Source of the DNA: Salvator merianae
Taxonomy: Eukaryota; Chordata; Lepidosauria; Squamata; Teiidae
Assembly: GCA_003586115.2 (NCBI GenBank)
Contig: QVOM02000116.1
Location: 38,074,128-38,138,127 of the forward strand
Direction of reading: 5' to 3'
DNA: 64,000 nt
Shown: one piece after another, positions 22,979-34,965 of the stretch
Layout of the letters: every line of letters begins with the position of its first letter
Numbering within the stretch: the stretch's first letter is position 1
The notes under the pieces: model-generated
Databases searched by the model: none
Seen by the model: the letters and a program-made list of their open reading frames with translations, nothing else
What the model was told of the DNA's origin: nothing
Translations under genes and position numbers: made by a program

Positions 22979-24214
22979 TTTCCCCTAAATTATCCTGAGA
23001 ATTATAATTTGAAGGTTTATGAGGCCCAGAATTCTTTGTCAGTAACCAGTCAGCAGTTCTTTGCACACTTTTCATTTCCCAGAATCCTCTGAGGAGAAAA
23101 AGATAATGTTTAATCATTTTAATTCTCTAAGATTCATATTCTCCTGGCTTCTCTACGTATTCTCCCTCTCTCTCTAACATGGATAGACAAAAAAATAGGA
23201 TAACAGAGGTGAACCGTGTGAAAGACCAAACTGCCTATAGGCCACTGGGGTAAGGCTCCATCCTTATTTAATCAGTGCTTTCTATCAAAATCAAGCTAAA
23301 GACAATTAGATTTGTCTGATGTCACTCTGCTCAACACTTACTGTAGCCTCTGACCCAGAGACCTTAATAATAGGGAAAAGCCATAAAGACAACCTTTCCA
23401 GGTCACCCCTTGCCACTAGGCAAGTCAAACCTAATAACAATCAGAGGAAAGTCCTCTTCCAAACAGCATATATTATGGGTAATCCACCAACTATGTATTT
23501 AATCTGGACTCCTTCTCTTATTTACCCTGATCTGTGATGCTTCCATTAGCCTAAAGGTAATAAGAGAGGAGCTCCAAGGTGCAATAGCTGTGTCAGGAGT
23601 GGCAGGTTCAGGAGTTCATGTCAGCAGCTCCTGAGATGGAAAGATTAAGGTGAACTGGGGAGTCAGAAGAATCTGTAATGAAGCCAATTTGACACAAGGC
23701 TCTTAAAATGAAGGAAAGTATCTTGACCGCACACAAAACGATCACTCTTCCCTAAGGCTTAGTGGGGAAGGATAAAAAAGGGACAATATGAATGCTTCAC
23801 AAGTGGGCTCTTAGGACCAGGGCAGGCATGAAAGTAAAAGGTTGGGCTTTTGCCAAAATATCAACTGCTCATTTCAGTCCTCCTCCTTAATACCTAGTAG
23901 ATCTTATACAGCTACACCATCTGTTCATAAATAGTTTCTTCTTTGAATTATCCATAGCCTTCAACTTCTGTTCCTCAATATTGTCCATCTCTGTTGTTTC
24001 CTAAATATTTAAATACTATTTTTCCATATTTATTTTTTTCCTTCCAAAATGTCAACTGCTCATTTCATTTCTCCTCCATAACACCTGGTAAAATTCACCC
24101 ATTCTGATGCTGTGATATTATTGTCCTGCATTTCCTCGTGCTGGCTCCACTGGCAACAGCAGCAATGCAGAGGGGATGGGAAAATGAAAACTATTGTGGC
24201 AACATGATGTGAAA
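22979..24214. other. No recognisable feature
   Basis: Nothing supportable seen. Confidence 0.5.
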
Positions 24215-24325
24215 TTTATGCTTTTATTCATTAATTTATATTAGTACCTTTCCTGTTGCTTTATAGCACTCAGGGCAGTTTACAAGATTAAAACACAGAA
24301 AAAAAATTACATTATTGAAATATAA
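24215..24325 (-). repeat. L2-like tail, antisense
   Basis: ttattcattaatttatatta, then 'agcactcagggcagtttaca', then agattaaaacac: antisense of the tail block that ends in a variable AATAA repeat. Confidence 0.55.
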
Positions 24326-24499
24326 TACATACATAAATTAACTCTGAGGGGCTGTCCAAAGGGGAATGCCAAGGTGTGCAAAACCATTTTTAGCTGTCTT
24401 CAAAAACTACTAGGGCAAAGGAAATACATTATTTCAGATATTGTAGAAGATGAGGATCATTCTTGGCATTTATACCCATTCTACGTGTCAAGCAGGATG

Positions 24500-24598
24500 A
24501 TATATTTATTTATTGTTTACATTTATATTGCTCCCTGTCCCCTGAGGTTTCAGGCTGGGTTATAACAATTAAAACACATAGAAACAATTAAAAATGTT
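24500..24598 (-). repeat. L2-like tail, antisense
   Basis: atatttatttattg, then 'tccctgtcccctgaggtttc', then 'ggttataacaattaaaacac': same layout as 29803-29910. Confidence 0.6.
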
Positions 24599-24794
24599 GT
24601 GATATTTGGGGGAGATGGGGAACTGCCTCTTCAGGATTAGGAAAAGGCGTACATCTTTGCAGAGTGATGGCCCTTGATGCATTTCAGAAGGGAAGCTGTT
24701 CAAGCATGATCACTATATATTTTTGAAGAAATGGTGAAGGTGCAGTCACCCATTCTTGGCACCGCACCATTACTCCTATATTTGCAAATGTTAT

Positions 24795-24896
24795 TGGTTT
24801 TCACTCTGGTTTTATGTTTCTTTATCCTTGTTATAGCCCACAGTAAGACTTTAGACTACAGGACAGGTTAGAATGAATGAATGAATGAATGCAAAA
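24795..24896 (+). repeat. L2-like tail with (AATG)n end
   Basis: ttatgtttctttatccttgt, then 'agcccacagtaagactttag', then gaatgaatgaatgaatg. The simple-sequence end is typical of this tail. Confidence 0.55.
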
Positions 24897-25079
24897 AAAT
24901 GCAAAACCCCAGAGACTGCCACAGAGGCGGCCTTCTCACCGGTTCCCAAATCTTTAGCTTCTTAGTGTAGTGGCACTGCCAAAAATGGCTCTGCAGCTGA
25001 TCTTAATCAGTAGGCTGGCCTGTGTGGAACTCCTTCAGGTTTGGGGACCCAAGACAATCAGGGTTTTCTATCTTACAGT

Positions 25080-25390
25080 TAAAACCTTGAATTGGACTCA
25101 ATAGGAAATTGGTAACTAGTGACAACCATTTTCTTTAAGACTAGCATGACCCAAGTCCTACCAGCAGCTCCCAGCAGCACCCTTACTGCTGCATTCTGCA
25201 CTAGCAGTGGGTTACAAACCACCTTCAAGGGCAACCCCAGGCATGGAGCATTACAATAGTCCAGTCTGGAAGTGACCACTGCATGGATCACTGAGACCAT
25301 CCGCCCTCTGGCCAGAAAGGGCTGCACTGGCAAACCATCTGTAACAGCCAGTAGGCATGGTAGAACGGACTGCACTATTTCAGACTGCAA
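25080..25390 (-). mobile_element. L2 LINE reverse-transcriptase fragment
   Basis: The minus-strand frame contains VIHAVVTSRLDYCNAP, then GLPLKVV, then LLVQNAAVRVLLG. This matches the L2/CR1-clade segment after the RT catalytic core (pattern TSRLDYCNALxxGLP…LQxVQNAAARLL). It runs about 100 codons without a stop but has no catalytic YADD box or other domain, so it is a truncated copy and not a host gene. Confidence 0.8.
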
Positions 25391-25808
25391 TTAACTTCCT
25401 CCCCCTGTATGAATGGAAAGAGAGATGGGAGGAAGAGACGCAAGGGCAGGTGGCTAGACAGGGCTCATAGTGCTGCCAACAAATGTTCCACAGCAGAAAG
25501 GCTCCTGGGATGCCACAAAGTGTGTGTCAACAGGCAACTGCTTCTGTTGCCCCTGCTGCAGCTCTTTCACTCCAAGTCTGAATTGTGTCCCTAAAAGGGA
25601 CCATATGGATGGCTGTCAAGATAGAACATGCTAGCTTCACTCTCCATTACCCTTCTTTTTGTCCTCCAGGAGTTAGCAAAAGAATGACAGGGTCCAGGCA
25701 TGGAAGTCAAAACCAGATCTTCCTAGTCTTCTTCTCCCTCCCCACTCTATAATCTGAAAATGACAGCAATTTGGCAGTAGCCCCAATTCACATCTCAGGG
25801 TGAGCCAT
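25391..25808. other. No recognisable feature
   Basis: Nothing supportable seen. Confidence 0.5.
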
Positions 25809-26259
25809 AAAGGCCTTTTCTGCACTTATTTGTCCATGGTTGGTATCAGAAGTTCTGGAACAGCCAGGATCTGTGTGTTGGCGCAGGTTTAGATCAGCCG
25901 ATGTCACAGCTTCAAAGCTCCCACGAGCTGCAAGGGCAGACTCCCACAGCTCCGGGGATGTTCCTAGCCTTGAGGCCTCTGGGAGACACATTTCAGGTGG
26001 TGCTTTGGCTCACCACCAAAACATGTCCCCTGGTAGTCCCAAAGATGGGAGGCATGCCTTCTGCATGCCTCCTGTGTTTTGATTCAGGGGCCACTCTAGG
26101 TCTCCCTGATTGGGATCACGCTCTGCCTAATGCAGACAGAGTGTACCTGTGGGGGGCCTGGGACCTCACAGATCCACACGAACATGCAGATCTATGAGGC
26201 CCAGATCAGCACTATGAAGCCCTTAATTCCAGATTAAGGGTCCATCACAAAGGGGCAAG
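25809..26259. mobile_element. MITE (group A)
   Basis: The element proper is 25812-26256. Left end GGCCTTTTCTGCACTTATT; reverse complement of the right end GCCCCTTTGTGATGGACCC. Flanks AAA and AAG. The interior has the group A words (gcagacagagtgtacc, cagatctatgaggcc, ccagattaagggtcc). Confidence 0.65.
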
Positions 26260-26601
26260 GGTTCCATTTCTTTCTGTATATCTTAGAACTCAGAAAAAGC
26301 ACAAGTAGAGGCCAGACCATTTTCTGTGCTTCTTTTAGTAAGAAGTTTGCTTGTTTAAAAATTTCTAAACTAGTTTTTCTCAAAACACAAGACCATGTGT
26401 AGAGGACAGTTTTCAGATCTGTGATTCCATAACCTGTTTGGTACAGGCACATTTATATGGTCTTCTTAGCAATGATATGGCAATGCTGCCTTCTTCAGGG
26501 GTGCTTTTCAACTTCTTAGTTCTGGTTTGATTCTGTTCTTCTTTTAGGTAGGTTAGCTTTCCTCTTGCCTGGAGAGCCTCACTTGTCCTCACCTTCATTT
26601 A
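26260..26601. other. No recognisable feature
   Basis: Nothing supportable seen. Confidence 0.5.
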
Positions 26602-27022
26602 GGCCCTTTCTGAGCTGAGCCTTAGTCCATTTCAGGAAGAGGTCTAAGAGGCCTGCTATCCAGATGCACTTCTGGGACACCTCAGGCCCTCTGCTCCACA
26701 GAACACTCCAGCTGCATGGATGGAGCAATAAAGCAGGATAGGGCACCAAAATGATTCCCTGTCCTACTGTACAGGTAGACTTCAATGACGAGTTCACCAA
26801 TGTATTGGTAGATCCACAGGGGACCCATTTTGGCAGTGTTCCAGGAAGTGGCACCAGAAGTTGGTGCTCTGCCCAAATGCCCCCTCCCAGCAACTGTGAA
26901 AGCTGGGAACATTTGTTCCTGGCCTTTGAAGGTTCCATGCTGGCTTTGAGGACTGAGCGCAGCCTTTGAGGCTGGCACTGGAGCCCAGAATGGAGAGAAA
27001 GCTGTCCAAGTGCAAAAAGACC
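26602..27022. mobile_element. MITE related to group A
   Basis: Left end GGCCCTTTCTGAGCTGAGCC; reverse complement of the right end GGTCTTTTTGCACTTGGAC. The interior has cccattttggcagtg, also found in 17090-17947. Flanks TTA and TAT do not match. The long open frames over this interval are chance frames of the element. Confidence 0.6.
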
Positions 27023-27412
27023 TATCCCATCCAGTGGCAACCCATCCCAGTGCAGGCCGAGTCGCATATCCAGGCCAGGGTGTCCCTCTCTGGCCCAGGA
27101 TAGAGACTAAGTGTGGAGACAGCCTTTGCCTTTATCCACATGCACTAAAACAGCAACTCAAAAGTGGTTTAGAGGTGGCAGCATGCGCATGCTAGTAGTT
27201 CACATCCTACCTCTAATCCACACATTAAAGACTATAAAATGAACTCTGAAACTGCATTTCTGAGAGCGGGAATGCAAACTCTAGTATGCAGTAACAACCA
27301 ATTCCAGGGGCCCATTGAGGAAACATCCCTCCATAGCACTGTCAACAGCACTTGAACAGCAGAATGGGAGAAAGCCCTTTGCATCACCCCACTCCTCTGC
27401 CGCCACTTGTGC
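27023..27412. other. No recognisable feature
   Basis: Nothing supportable seen. Confidence 0.5.
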
Positions 27413-27795
27413 ATAGAATCATAGAGTTGGAAGGGACCTCCAGGGTCATTGAGTCCAATCCCCTGCTCAATGCAGGATTCATAAACCATCCCAGACAGAT
27501 GTTTGTCCAGCCTCTCCCTGAAGACCTCCAGAGAAGGAGAGCTCACTGCCTCCTGTGACAACCTGTTCCATTGACTAATCACCCTTACTGTCAGAAAGTT
27601 TTTTCTAATATCTAGTCTATATCTACTCCCTTGAAGTTTCAACCCATTGTTTCCACTCCTTCCTTCTTGTGTAAGTGAGAATAGGGCCAATCCCTCTGCA
27701 CTGTGAAAGCCCTTCAGATACTTGAAAACAGCTATCATGTCACCTCAGTCTTCTCTTCTAGAGGCTATACTTTCTTAGATCTTTTAACCATTCCA
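27413..27795 (-). mobile_element. CR1 LINE: ORF2 C-terminus and 3' end
   Basis: The minus strand encodes KGFHSAEGLALFSLTQEG, then YRLDIRKNFLTVRVISQWNR, then SPSLEVFRERLDKHLSG. This is the conserved end of CR1 ORF2 (pattern LDxRKNFFTxRVVxHWNxLPxEVV…PSLEVFKxRLD). The 3' end 'tccctt…ccaactctatgattctatg' follows at 27413-27450. The frame runs from 27738 without a stop into flanking DNA, ending at 27232, so the native stop is lost. It is a 5'-truncated copy, low in divergence compared with the CR1 at 49265. Confidence 0.9.
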
Positions 27796-27985
27796 AACTT
27801 ACCATTTCACATCCTTTTGGACCAAACAGTGTGATCCTGTTTTAGAAGGCAAACAAAATGGCCAACTTCCTCTGCCACTCAGAATGATCCTGGGGGGAAC
27901 ATCCAGACTAGGAACAAAAGTTTCCCAGGTTTGTCACTTTTATTGCCAAGAGGAGGGGAGCGTATGAGCTGCACAAACCCCACTC
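27796..27985. other. No recognisable feature
   Basis: Nothing supportable seen. Confidence 0.5.
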
Positions 27986-28861
27986 TAAGGGCCTTTTTGC
28001 ACTTGCCTGGCAGATCCAGGCAGATCATGGGAATGTGTTCACACCATGATCCACTGCAGTTGCCTCTAGGGTGCCCCAAGCCACTCCTGAGACTTACCTG
28101 CAAATAGTGTAGGACACCTTGTCAATTGGACTACATCTATAGGACATCAAATTTCTATAGTTGGCATGGATGTCCAAGAAAAGGGATGTATATTCACTTG
28201 TTCTGGGAATGCGGTAAGATAAAGGAATTTTGAAAAACGAAAGAGGTGGAAATAAATAATATATTGCAGAAATGTATTTGTTTAATGAAAGAAATGTGTA
28301 TAGTGCATTCTATGTAGGATTGTAAAGTTAACAAAGAGGAGAAATTTATACTGAATCAACTTATTACTGGAGCACAAGCAGCGCTTGCATATAGATGGAA
28401 AGACTGCTTGAAATGGACAAAACAGAACTGGTATAATTATATAATAAATCAAATGACATTGCACATTACATCTGAAATTGAAGATGCTTATAATCTGCAG
28501 AAAACAGAAAACAGAACAAAGGAGAATTGAATGAAAGCAAAGATATATTTGGAGCTGAAATCAAGGAATAATGAATTGAAACAGAAGTTACACGGAATCT
28601 TCCAGTTGTGATTGTTTCAAGATATTGAATCATCATAAGGGGAAGGAAGGGGGAGGGAGATATATGGGATAATAATTATTGTAATGCATTAGCAATATGT
28701 ATATGAAATGGAAAAATAAAACAAATAAACTTGGAAAATATGTTGTCCACAAGCTGTTCTGTGGTGTCAGGAATGGTTTGGGAGCAGGAACGGTGTTCCT
28801 GTTGTGCACCACCTTGGAATGGTCTTTGGCGACTATTCCAAAAAGGTCAGTGCGACCCTAG
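27986..28861. mobile_element. MITE (group E), split by an L1 fragment
   Basis: Left part from 27989 (GGGCCTTTTTGCACTTGCC, preceded by TAA). The right part, 28745-28861, has 'caggaatggtttggga' and 'aaaggtcagtgcgaccc', matching the right end of 44058-44512 (aggaatggtttggga…ggtcagtgcgaaaagg). The right terminus has lost its GG(A)nGGCC core. The L1 at 28108-28735 lies between the two parts. Confidence 0.5.
28108..28735 (+). mobile_element. L1 LINE fragment: end of ORF2 and 3' tail
   Basis: The plus-strand frame gives LDYIYRTSNFYSWHGC, then YIHLFWECGKIKEF, a stop where W is usual, and then EEKFILNQLITGAQAALAYR. This matches the C-terminal region of L1 ORF2, including the WHGC…HLFWEC cysteine/histidine segment. 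In-frame stops (after KIKEF and after IVHSM) show it is dead. The tail at 28710-28735 is A-rich (aaaaataaaacaaataaa). Target duplications are not clear. Confidence 0.85.
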
Positions 28862-29802
28862 CCCATGGGACAGAGCACCTGCTTACAAGCATCCTGCACT
28901 CAGCAGGAGGAAGCATGATTGCGTGGCTCCTGCCTGAGTCAAAGAATTATACATATTCCACTGAGTCAATTCACAGCTAAGCATTCTTGGCACTCCAGTT
29001 TGTTTTCCTCCTTCTAATCCAGACCACCGCTAGATATATTTGGCAATTAATATAACTGAGAGAAATAACTCCAGCTGTATCATGTTACTTACTAGCTCTA
29101 AGATTTCAGTTATCTGGTGAGTCCAGAGTGAATTGTTGCTATTTCCTTCCAATTTTATTTAGTAGATTGCATTGGCTGCCCAAGATTACTTGGTTCATTA
29201 TCTGCATAGCCCAACATGTCATGAAAAATTACAACACCCTTCCATACTTATAACTTGCCTGTCTCTTGAAGAGCAAGAAGATATAAGACAGCAAAAGCTT
29301 GCATGGGGAGACAAAGCGAGAGGTGAGCAAAGAAGTGATTGGAAAAGCTTCCACTCTGTGCAGCGGAATGGGGCTTTTATCTGCAGCTGCTCTGCACCTG
29401 GCTTAGTACCTGGAGCAGCTGTGTCTCCTTCCATCTGTTCGTATGGGCTATCAATCACCTGTACCTGCCTGCTCTTGAGCACATGGTCAAAGTACCTAGT
29501 TAAGATACAGATTTGGGTTTTATCACACACGTGTTGGCGGATATGTACCTATGGAGCTTAAAGATCTGCCAGTTGTAGCAATGTTACCCACAATTCTAAG
29601 GTCCTAGAGGCCCTCTTAACAGTGCCACCTACTTCAGCAGTTAAGGGGATAGGAATGTGAGGGAGCGCATTCTCGGTGATAACCCTTGGGCTACGGAACA
29701 GTCTCCCCTCTGAGGCCTTTGGATGGGGGAACTGTATGTCCTCCTCATGCAGGCATTGTCACTGTTTCAGCCAATCTTATTTTATCTTCTTTTAGAATTG
29801 AT
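28862..29802. other. No recognisable feature
   Basis: Includes a 129-codon chance open frame (29172-29561) with no recognisable motif. Confidence 0.45.
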
Positions 29803-29910
29803 TCACTATTTATTTATTTATTTGCATTTTTATCCCACCTTATACCCGAAGGTCTCAGAGCAGGTTATAACAATAAAAAACAGAACGTAAAATACACACA
29901 CTAAAAACAA
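29803..29910 (-). repeat. L2-like tail, antisense
   Basis: tatttatttatttgca, then 'atcccaccttatacccgaag', then 'cagagcaggttataacaata'. This is the clearest antisense copy of the tail family. Confidence 0.7.
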
Positions 29911-30049
29911 TAACAATGCCTGAAAGTGGGGAGGGAATCCTGTTTCTTTAACCAAAGGCAAGGGTAAATAGGGGCGTCTTCATGGCTCTCCTAAAGATGC
30001 AAAGTGATACACACTTTATAATAACTATAATAAGATGTGCCTTATTGAA

Positions 30050-30109
30050 GCATGCCCTGAGATCCTCGTATATTGGGCAGGATAGAAATATAAGTAAATA
30101 AATAAATAA
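30050..30109 (+). repeat. L2-like tail ending in (AAAT)n
   Basis: ctgagatcctcgtatattgg, then ggcaggatagaaatataag and taaataaataaataag, running into the tetranucleotide repeat at 30110. Confidence 0.6.
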
Positions 30110-30153
30110 GGGAGGGAGGGAGGGAAGGAAGGAAGGAAGGAAGGAAGGAAGGA
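30110..30153. repeat. (GGGA)n(GGAA)n microsatellite
   Basis: Three to four GGGA units followed by about eight GGAA units, growing out of the preceding repeat tail. Confidence 0.95.
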
Positions 30154-30266
30154 TAGACAAGCAGAATTATTTTTCTTGGTCTCTTCATCCAATAGCTTAA
30201 GTTCACCATTCCTCAAAAAATCTGCATATGTGACAGGAATCTAACGAGTTGGATCAGCTTCTCACC

Positions 30267-30297
30267 AGAAAGAAAGAAAAGAAAAGAAAAAGAAAAA
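30267..30297. repeat. (GAAA)n microsatellite
   Basis: Imperfect GAAA/GAAAA run. Confidence 0.85.
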
Positions 30298-30577
30298 CCT
30301 CTCATGAGCCTTTAAGTATTTGGCAAGGAAAAAAATCATCTTGTGATGAGTTTTATAATGTTTACTGAAAGCAAAAACATTTCCCTCCTACTCATGAAAT
30401 CTCTGGATCTCTTACAGAATAGTGTTTATGCTGCTCTTATGCCACTACACTCTTTCTATCTTCTGTTTTTGCTGTGAGCATCTAGTGATGACATTTCTCA
30501 ATGACATCAACATTTGAGGTACTCCCAATTGTTCTCTGCTGTTCCACCGACCCAGCTCAGGATACAAAAGACGTGGA

Positions 30578-30718
30578 TTCATAGAATCATAGAATCATAG
30601 AATCATAGAGTTGGAAGGGACCTCCAGGGTCATCGAGTCCAACCCCCTGCTCAATGCAGGATTCACTAAAGCATCCCAGACAGATATCTGTCCAGCCTTT
30701 CCTTGAAGATCTCCAGTG
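30578..30718 (-). mobile_element. CR1 3' end with octamer tail
   Basis: The minus strand ends in (ATTCTATG)n, here three units plus partials at 30578-30608: the CR1 hallmark tail. Upstream lies ggtcccttccaactct and the 'gagcagggggttggactcga' block. 5'-truncated at about 30718. Confidence 0.9.
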
Positions 30719-31550
30719 TTTATTTGTTTTATCTATATCGTGCAAAGCCTCAAGAAAAACAATATTTCTTTTTTTACAAAAACTTTATGATGCATCCATA
30801 TAGTCATTCGTGCAATAATAAGCTCAGCCAAACTCCTTTCCAAGAGGTTGCTACTAAAATACTTTTAGCTTTCTTCAAAATTCATCAGTTGCAGTAACTT
30901 TCAAAGTTGTCTCAAATGCTGCTTTTGGACTAATCCCATCCAGGCCAGGAACTGACTTGCTAATTTTCCTTGTAATTTTACACTGGACAAAGTTAAATAG
31001 AAACTATACTGATCCATTAACAGGTGTGATAATGAGATCAGGGCTTTGTCTATAGGCACATGATGAAACAGCTTTGCTGAAGATAAAGATAAGAAGGTCT
31101 GGATTGATCACTATTTGGCTAGGAATCTGCTAAATTATGTCCCCAGCTTAAGTTTGGGGATGAAAATCAGGATATGAATGAAACTGTAAACAAGTTTACT
31201 TCCGCCCTCATTTATATGGGTTATCCAAGTTTCTAGAAGTAGAAATACATTATGGTTTGTTTCCACGAAGTGCTGCATAATGCAAAACTGTGTTGAGCAA
31301 ATAAGTGCCACCTATAGAAAACTAGGCAACAGGGAATCCACAGAGACCCTATGTAAGTCAATGGTGCTAGAGACTGGAGATCCAGTCAAACTGGGTTAAG
31401 TCCAATAAAAATGGGAAACCTGGTGTCTTAATGCAAGTCAATGGCTCCACAGAGGCAAAACTTCATTAATGCTTTAAATGATGGAATTACGGATTATTGA
31501 CCATGTTAGGAAAAAGTGCTGCACACTGCTATGTTATATGACAGAGAGAG
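30719..31550. other. No recognisable feature
   Basis: Nothing supportable seen. Confidence 0.5.
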
Positions 31551-31745
31551 ATCATAGAATTATAGAACTGTGGAATTGGAAGGTACTACAAAGATCATCT
31601 AGTCCAACCATCACACTATTCAGGAAAGAAAAGCAAATCATTGTTGAGAAGTGGCTGTCCAGATTCATCTTAAGAATCTGCTGGAGAACCCTAAATCAGT
31701 CTGTCGGGATTTTTTTCTTCATAGTCAAATGAGAATTTGTACCCA
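31551..31745 (-). mobile_element. Diverged CR1 3' end
   Basis: atcatagaattatagaactg, then 'aattggaaggtactacaaag' and 'catctagtccaaccatcaca', is an older CR1 subfamily in antisense; it continues weakly to about 31745. Confidence 0.75.
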
Positions 31746-34724
31746 TTATTTCTGGTTCCAGTATCTATACCTCTGTGCCTCTGCCCTGACTATCTTCTCT
31801 ATGATCACCTTTTATGTATCAGAATGCTGACTCCTCTCAGTCTTCTCAGACATTCTCTTGAATGTCCTAAAGTTGCTTTCCACCTACTTTCTTCCACTGA
31901 ACCTGAGAAGATAGCAGTAATGTGAAAGCAGCTTTGCTAAGTGACTCCTCTCCACAGCATAACTAGCTCAGCATGAACATTTAGGACTGGTTTGAACGAT
32001 TCCTTGAGCAGTAATCGTCCTATGCAGTAGCGCTCCCCAGGTGAAGGGTCATATAGCCATGAAGTACATCTATGAGGGGAGTCATTGCCTTACTAGGAGT
32101 GCAACCTGGCTGTGCCTGTAAGCCCCTGATTTACTTCTTGCTTTAATGTACTTTTCATAGGCAAATCCACAATGGCACGAGAATCTTCTGCAGTAGGGCT
32201 TAAGCCCAGGGCTTAAAGTGTGCAGAGAGCCTGGAAGGACTGGGAAATAATACCACATAATGCAAAGCTGTAAATATTAACTTGGCGGAAAAGTGTTTTA
32301 TCAGTGTTCTCTTGGAAGCAAGGATTAAACTGGTCATTAAAAGCTATTTCATACATTCCAGTATAAGACTTGTTTTTTTAACAGAGGAGGAGGAGAAATA
32401 ATCAAAACAGCCAAAAAAGGGCAGGGTGTGATCCGATAAACACTGTTCTGGGTCTCTGAAGGAATCTCCCAGCGATTAGGCAGAATTTATGAGATAAAGA
32501 AAGCTCCTCATTGGAGATTTTCCCAGGGGAGAATGAGAGAGAGAGAGTTGTTCTCGATAACATTATAATAATGCTCCTGCTGATGGGGCTTTGAAGAACC
32601 AAGATTTCCCACTCAGTCTTACAGAGAGAGTTTATGGGCATGTTTGCAACTCTTCTTCCCTAACATCATTTCCTGTTCTATCATTGTCTAGTACATCTTG
32701 GCTTCCCAGTGCCAGAAATAGGTTCCCAAAGAAAGTTTTCCGCTAGGAAGGGTTTGGGAGGCAGTGGAATAAATAAATAAATAACAATAAATTATGCTAG
32801 GTTGAGTCTTGTGGTTTGGCAGAGCGACATCCTTTGTCTAGAGGAGTCAACGCTTATTAAAAAGAATGTGCCAAGAGAGAAGGGAGGACATTTACTATTT
32901 TAAAAAAAGATTTTTATTCTAATGACAAGGCTTGGTTGAGAACAGAAAGGACAGAGTGGGAGATGCTTTCTGATTTTCAAAAGCTTAGTAGCTGATCTCA
33001 AGGGGAAGACCAGTGTTCCTTTTCTTTGCCTTCAAGTAAAGGAGGAGCCATTAGAAATCTCTGAATTAAACGTACTCTCAGCTTTTCAGCTGCCACCTTG
33101 TCTCAAGAACTTGAGTGTTATGTTCAGGAAAAGTGCCAAGCAAGATACTTCAGTGAAATGGTATGCCTTTTTCCTGTTCTGTTTATACTTTATCTGTATG
33201 AACACAAGTGATTCTCCACCATCGCTTTTGATTCCAAGCAGAGATCTGCATTTGGTAAAATTATCTTTGAGAACATCCTAGAGTTTCTGGGTTTTGTTTA
33301 TAGACAGGAAGTTCATACAGTTTTCCTGTAGGGAGCCATTTTCTCCTGGCTTCTTCTCAATGCGTGCATTAAACCGGTGGAAATGATAACAGGAGTGTGT
33401 TGGTGACATTCAGCATCTATTATTCTCATTTTTTTTTGGACAAATTTGTTTGCATTTTATCATGTGATGGAAGGAAACTGCAACCTTCCATTCCTGTGGT
33501 CCCTGTGATTCAGACCATTCAATTAAGTTGCACTGATTTCTATGGTTAGTCCAGCTGCATAAGCAACATTAGTAGTAAAGGGGGGGAAAAACCTTTGCAG
33601 AACATGTACTATGGATAAAGTTGTCTCTTTTCTCTATGTATCCACTAGGTGGTTTTATGCACACTACTTTATTTCCTCTCAGGGTATGTTCAGACATATC
33701 GTTAGGGGCATTTCTGGGTGAATCAGCTACCCAAAGGACAAACATAAAATTAAAAAAAGATCCTTTACTTTGCTCCAGGTGTCTGTATATCTGTCCCTTC
33801 CACAGATGCAAGAAAATCACTCTCAGGTTGAGAAGGAGTTAAGGTCAGATGGGGTGGGATGGCTACAAGACTTCTGAGCCAATCCCAGCCTGTTACTGCC
33901 ATCACTCAATCAGGGCCATGGAAAATCACTGGCAGCAGTGAATCAATGGTGAACATTTGTTGCTATGGAGGAGTTGCTATGATTTGAGGCAAAGACTATG
34001 AGGAAGGTAGGAGGCTTTTAAGCACATCTTTTAAATACTGTGTGACATGGGTTTTTTTCTTGCATTCACAAATAAGGTGACCCTTCAGAAATATACGCAC
34101 CCAAAATGCTCTGTGTGTTCATACCCTCAGCTTCAGTACTTTCTTATTACAATATGGGGATAATAATGCTAGCATAAGCATCCCTTGTACAAAGCTATGG
34201 TTTGGTTTTTACAAACAACCGTGTACTGCAAAACAACTTTATGCAAGTAACTCTCACTTGTGGAATGTTGGGAGTTAGGGGAACTACAGAGATACATTCA
34301 ACCAATAGAAGGAGCACTGTGGAGGAATCGTCTGAGTTATTCATAAGCCGATAGGACTGCAAAAGGGAGACCCAGTCTACCACTATGGTAATGATCTTGT
34401 GGAGGGTTGGTCCAGGCTGTAAGTCTAGTCAATGGCACCTCAGAGGTCAATCACATTAATGAAACTTTCCAGAATTGTCATGAATTGTTAAAAGCAAAGG
34501 GACATCACATTTCAGCAGCTTTATGAAAACAAAAACATGTTTTACAATGCCATATCATATGAGAGATTACTGTTTGCAGGGCTATTGTAGGAACTTCAAA
34601 AATAATGCGTATGAAAAGCTTTGGAGATGTAGGAAGTGTTACATAAGTGCTAAGCATTATATACTATAGTGAATACATTTATATATGGATTGGTAAATGA
34701 GCAGAGTATCATACAGACTGTTTA
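31746..34724. other. Repeat-poor stretch with no gene; conserved non-coding candidates
   Basis: The largest interval without a recognisable transposon. 32220-32660 and 33040-33320 look unique: no termini, no tails, no long frames. They are the best places to look for conserved regulatory DNA. A short (AATA)n run lies at about 32770-32784. Confidence 0.35.
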
Positions 34725-34965
34725 GTTTAGTTAGTTAGTTTGTTTGTTTATAACATTTGCATCCAGCCCTTCACTGAGAAGTCCCAGGGCAGGTTACAGC
34801 ATATGATAAAACAAATACTAAAACATATTTAAAGCTGCAACCCCATTCAACTTTCCTTCCTCCCTCTAGCAAGCCTTTGTGCAGTTTTGTGGAAGTTTAT
34901 TTGTTAAAGCATTTTAAGAAGCCCAAAACAGTTCATGTCAAAATTATAAAGCAATAAAATCTACA
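34725..34965 (-). repeat. One or two L2-like tails, antisense
   Basis: agttagttagtttgtttgtt, then 'atccagcccttcactgagaa', 'tcccagggcaggttacagca' and aaaacaaat; then a poorer ttatttgttaaagc and 'caaaacagttcatgtc' block from 34897. Confidence 0.55.

Noticed and set aside
26579..27067. 162-codon minus-strand open frame
   Set aside because: It lies over a MITE, overlaps other frames, and has no domain or conserved motif.
27232..27738. 168-codon minus-strand open frame as a host gene
   Set aside because: Its first ~110 codons are the end of CR1 ORF2; the remainder is read-through into flanking DNA.
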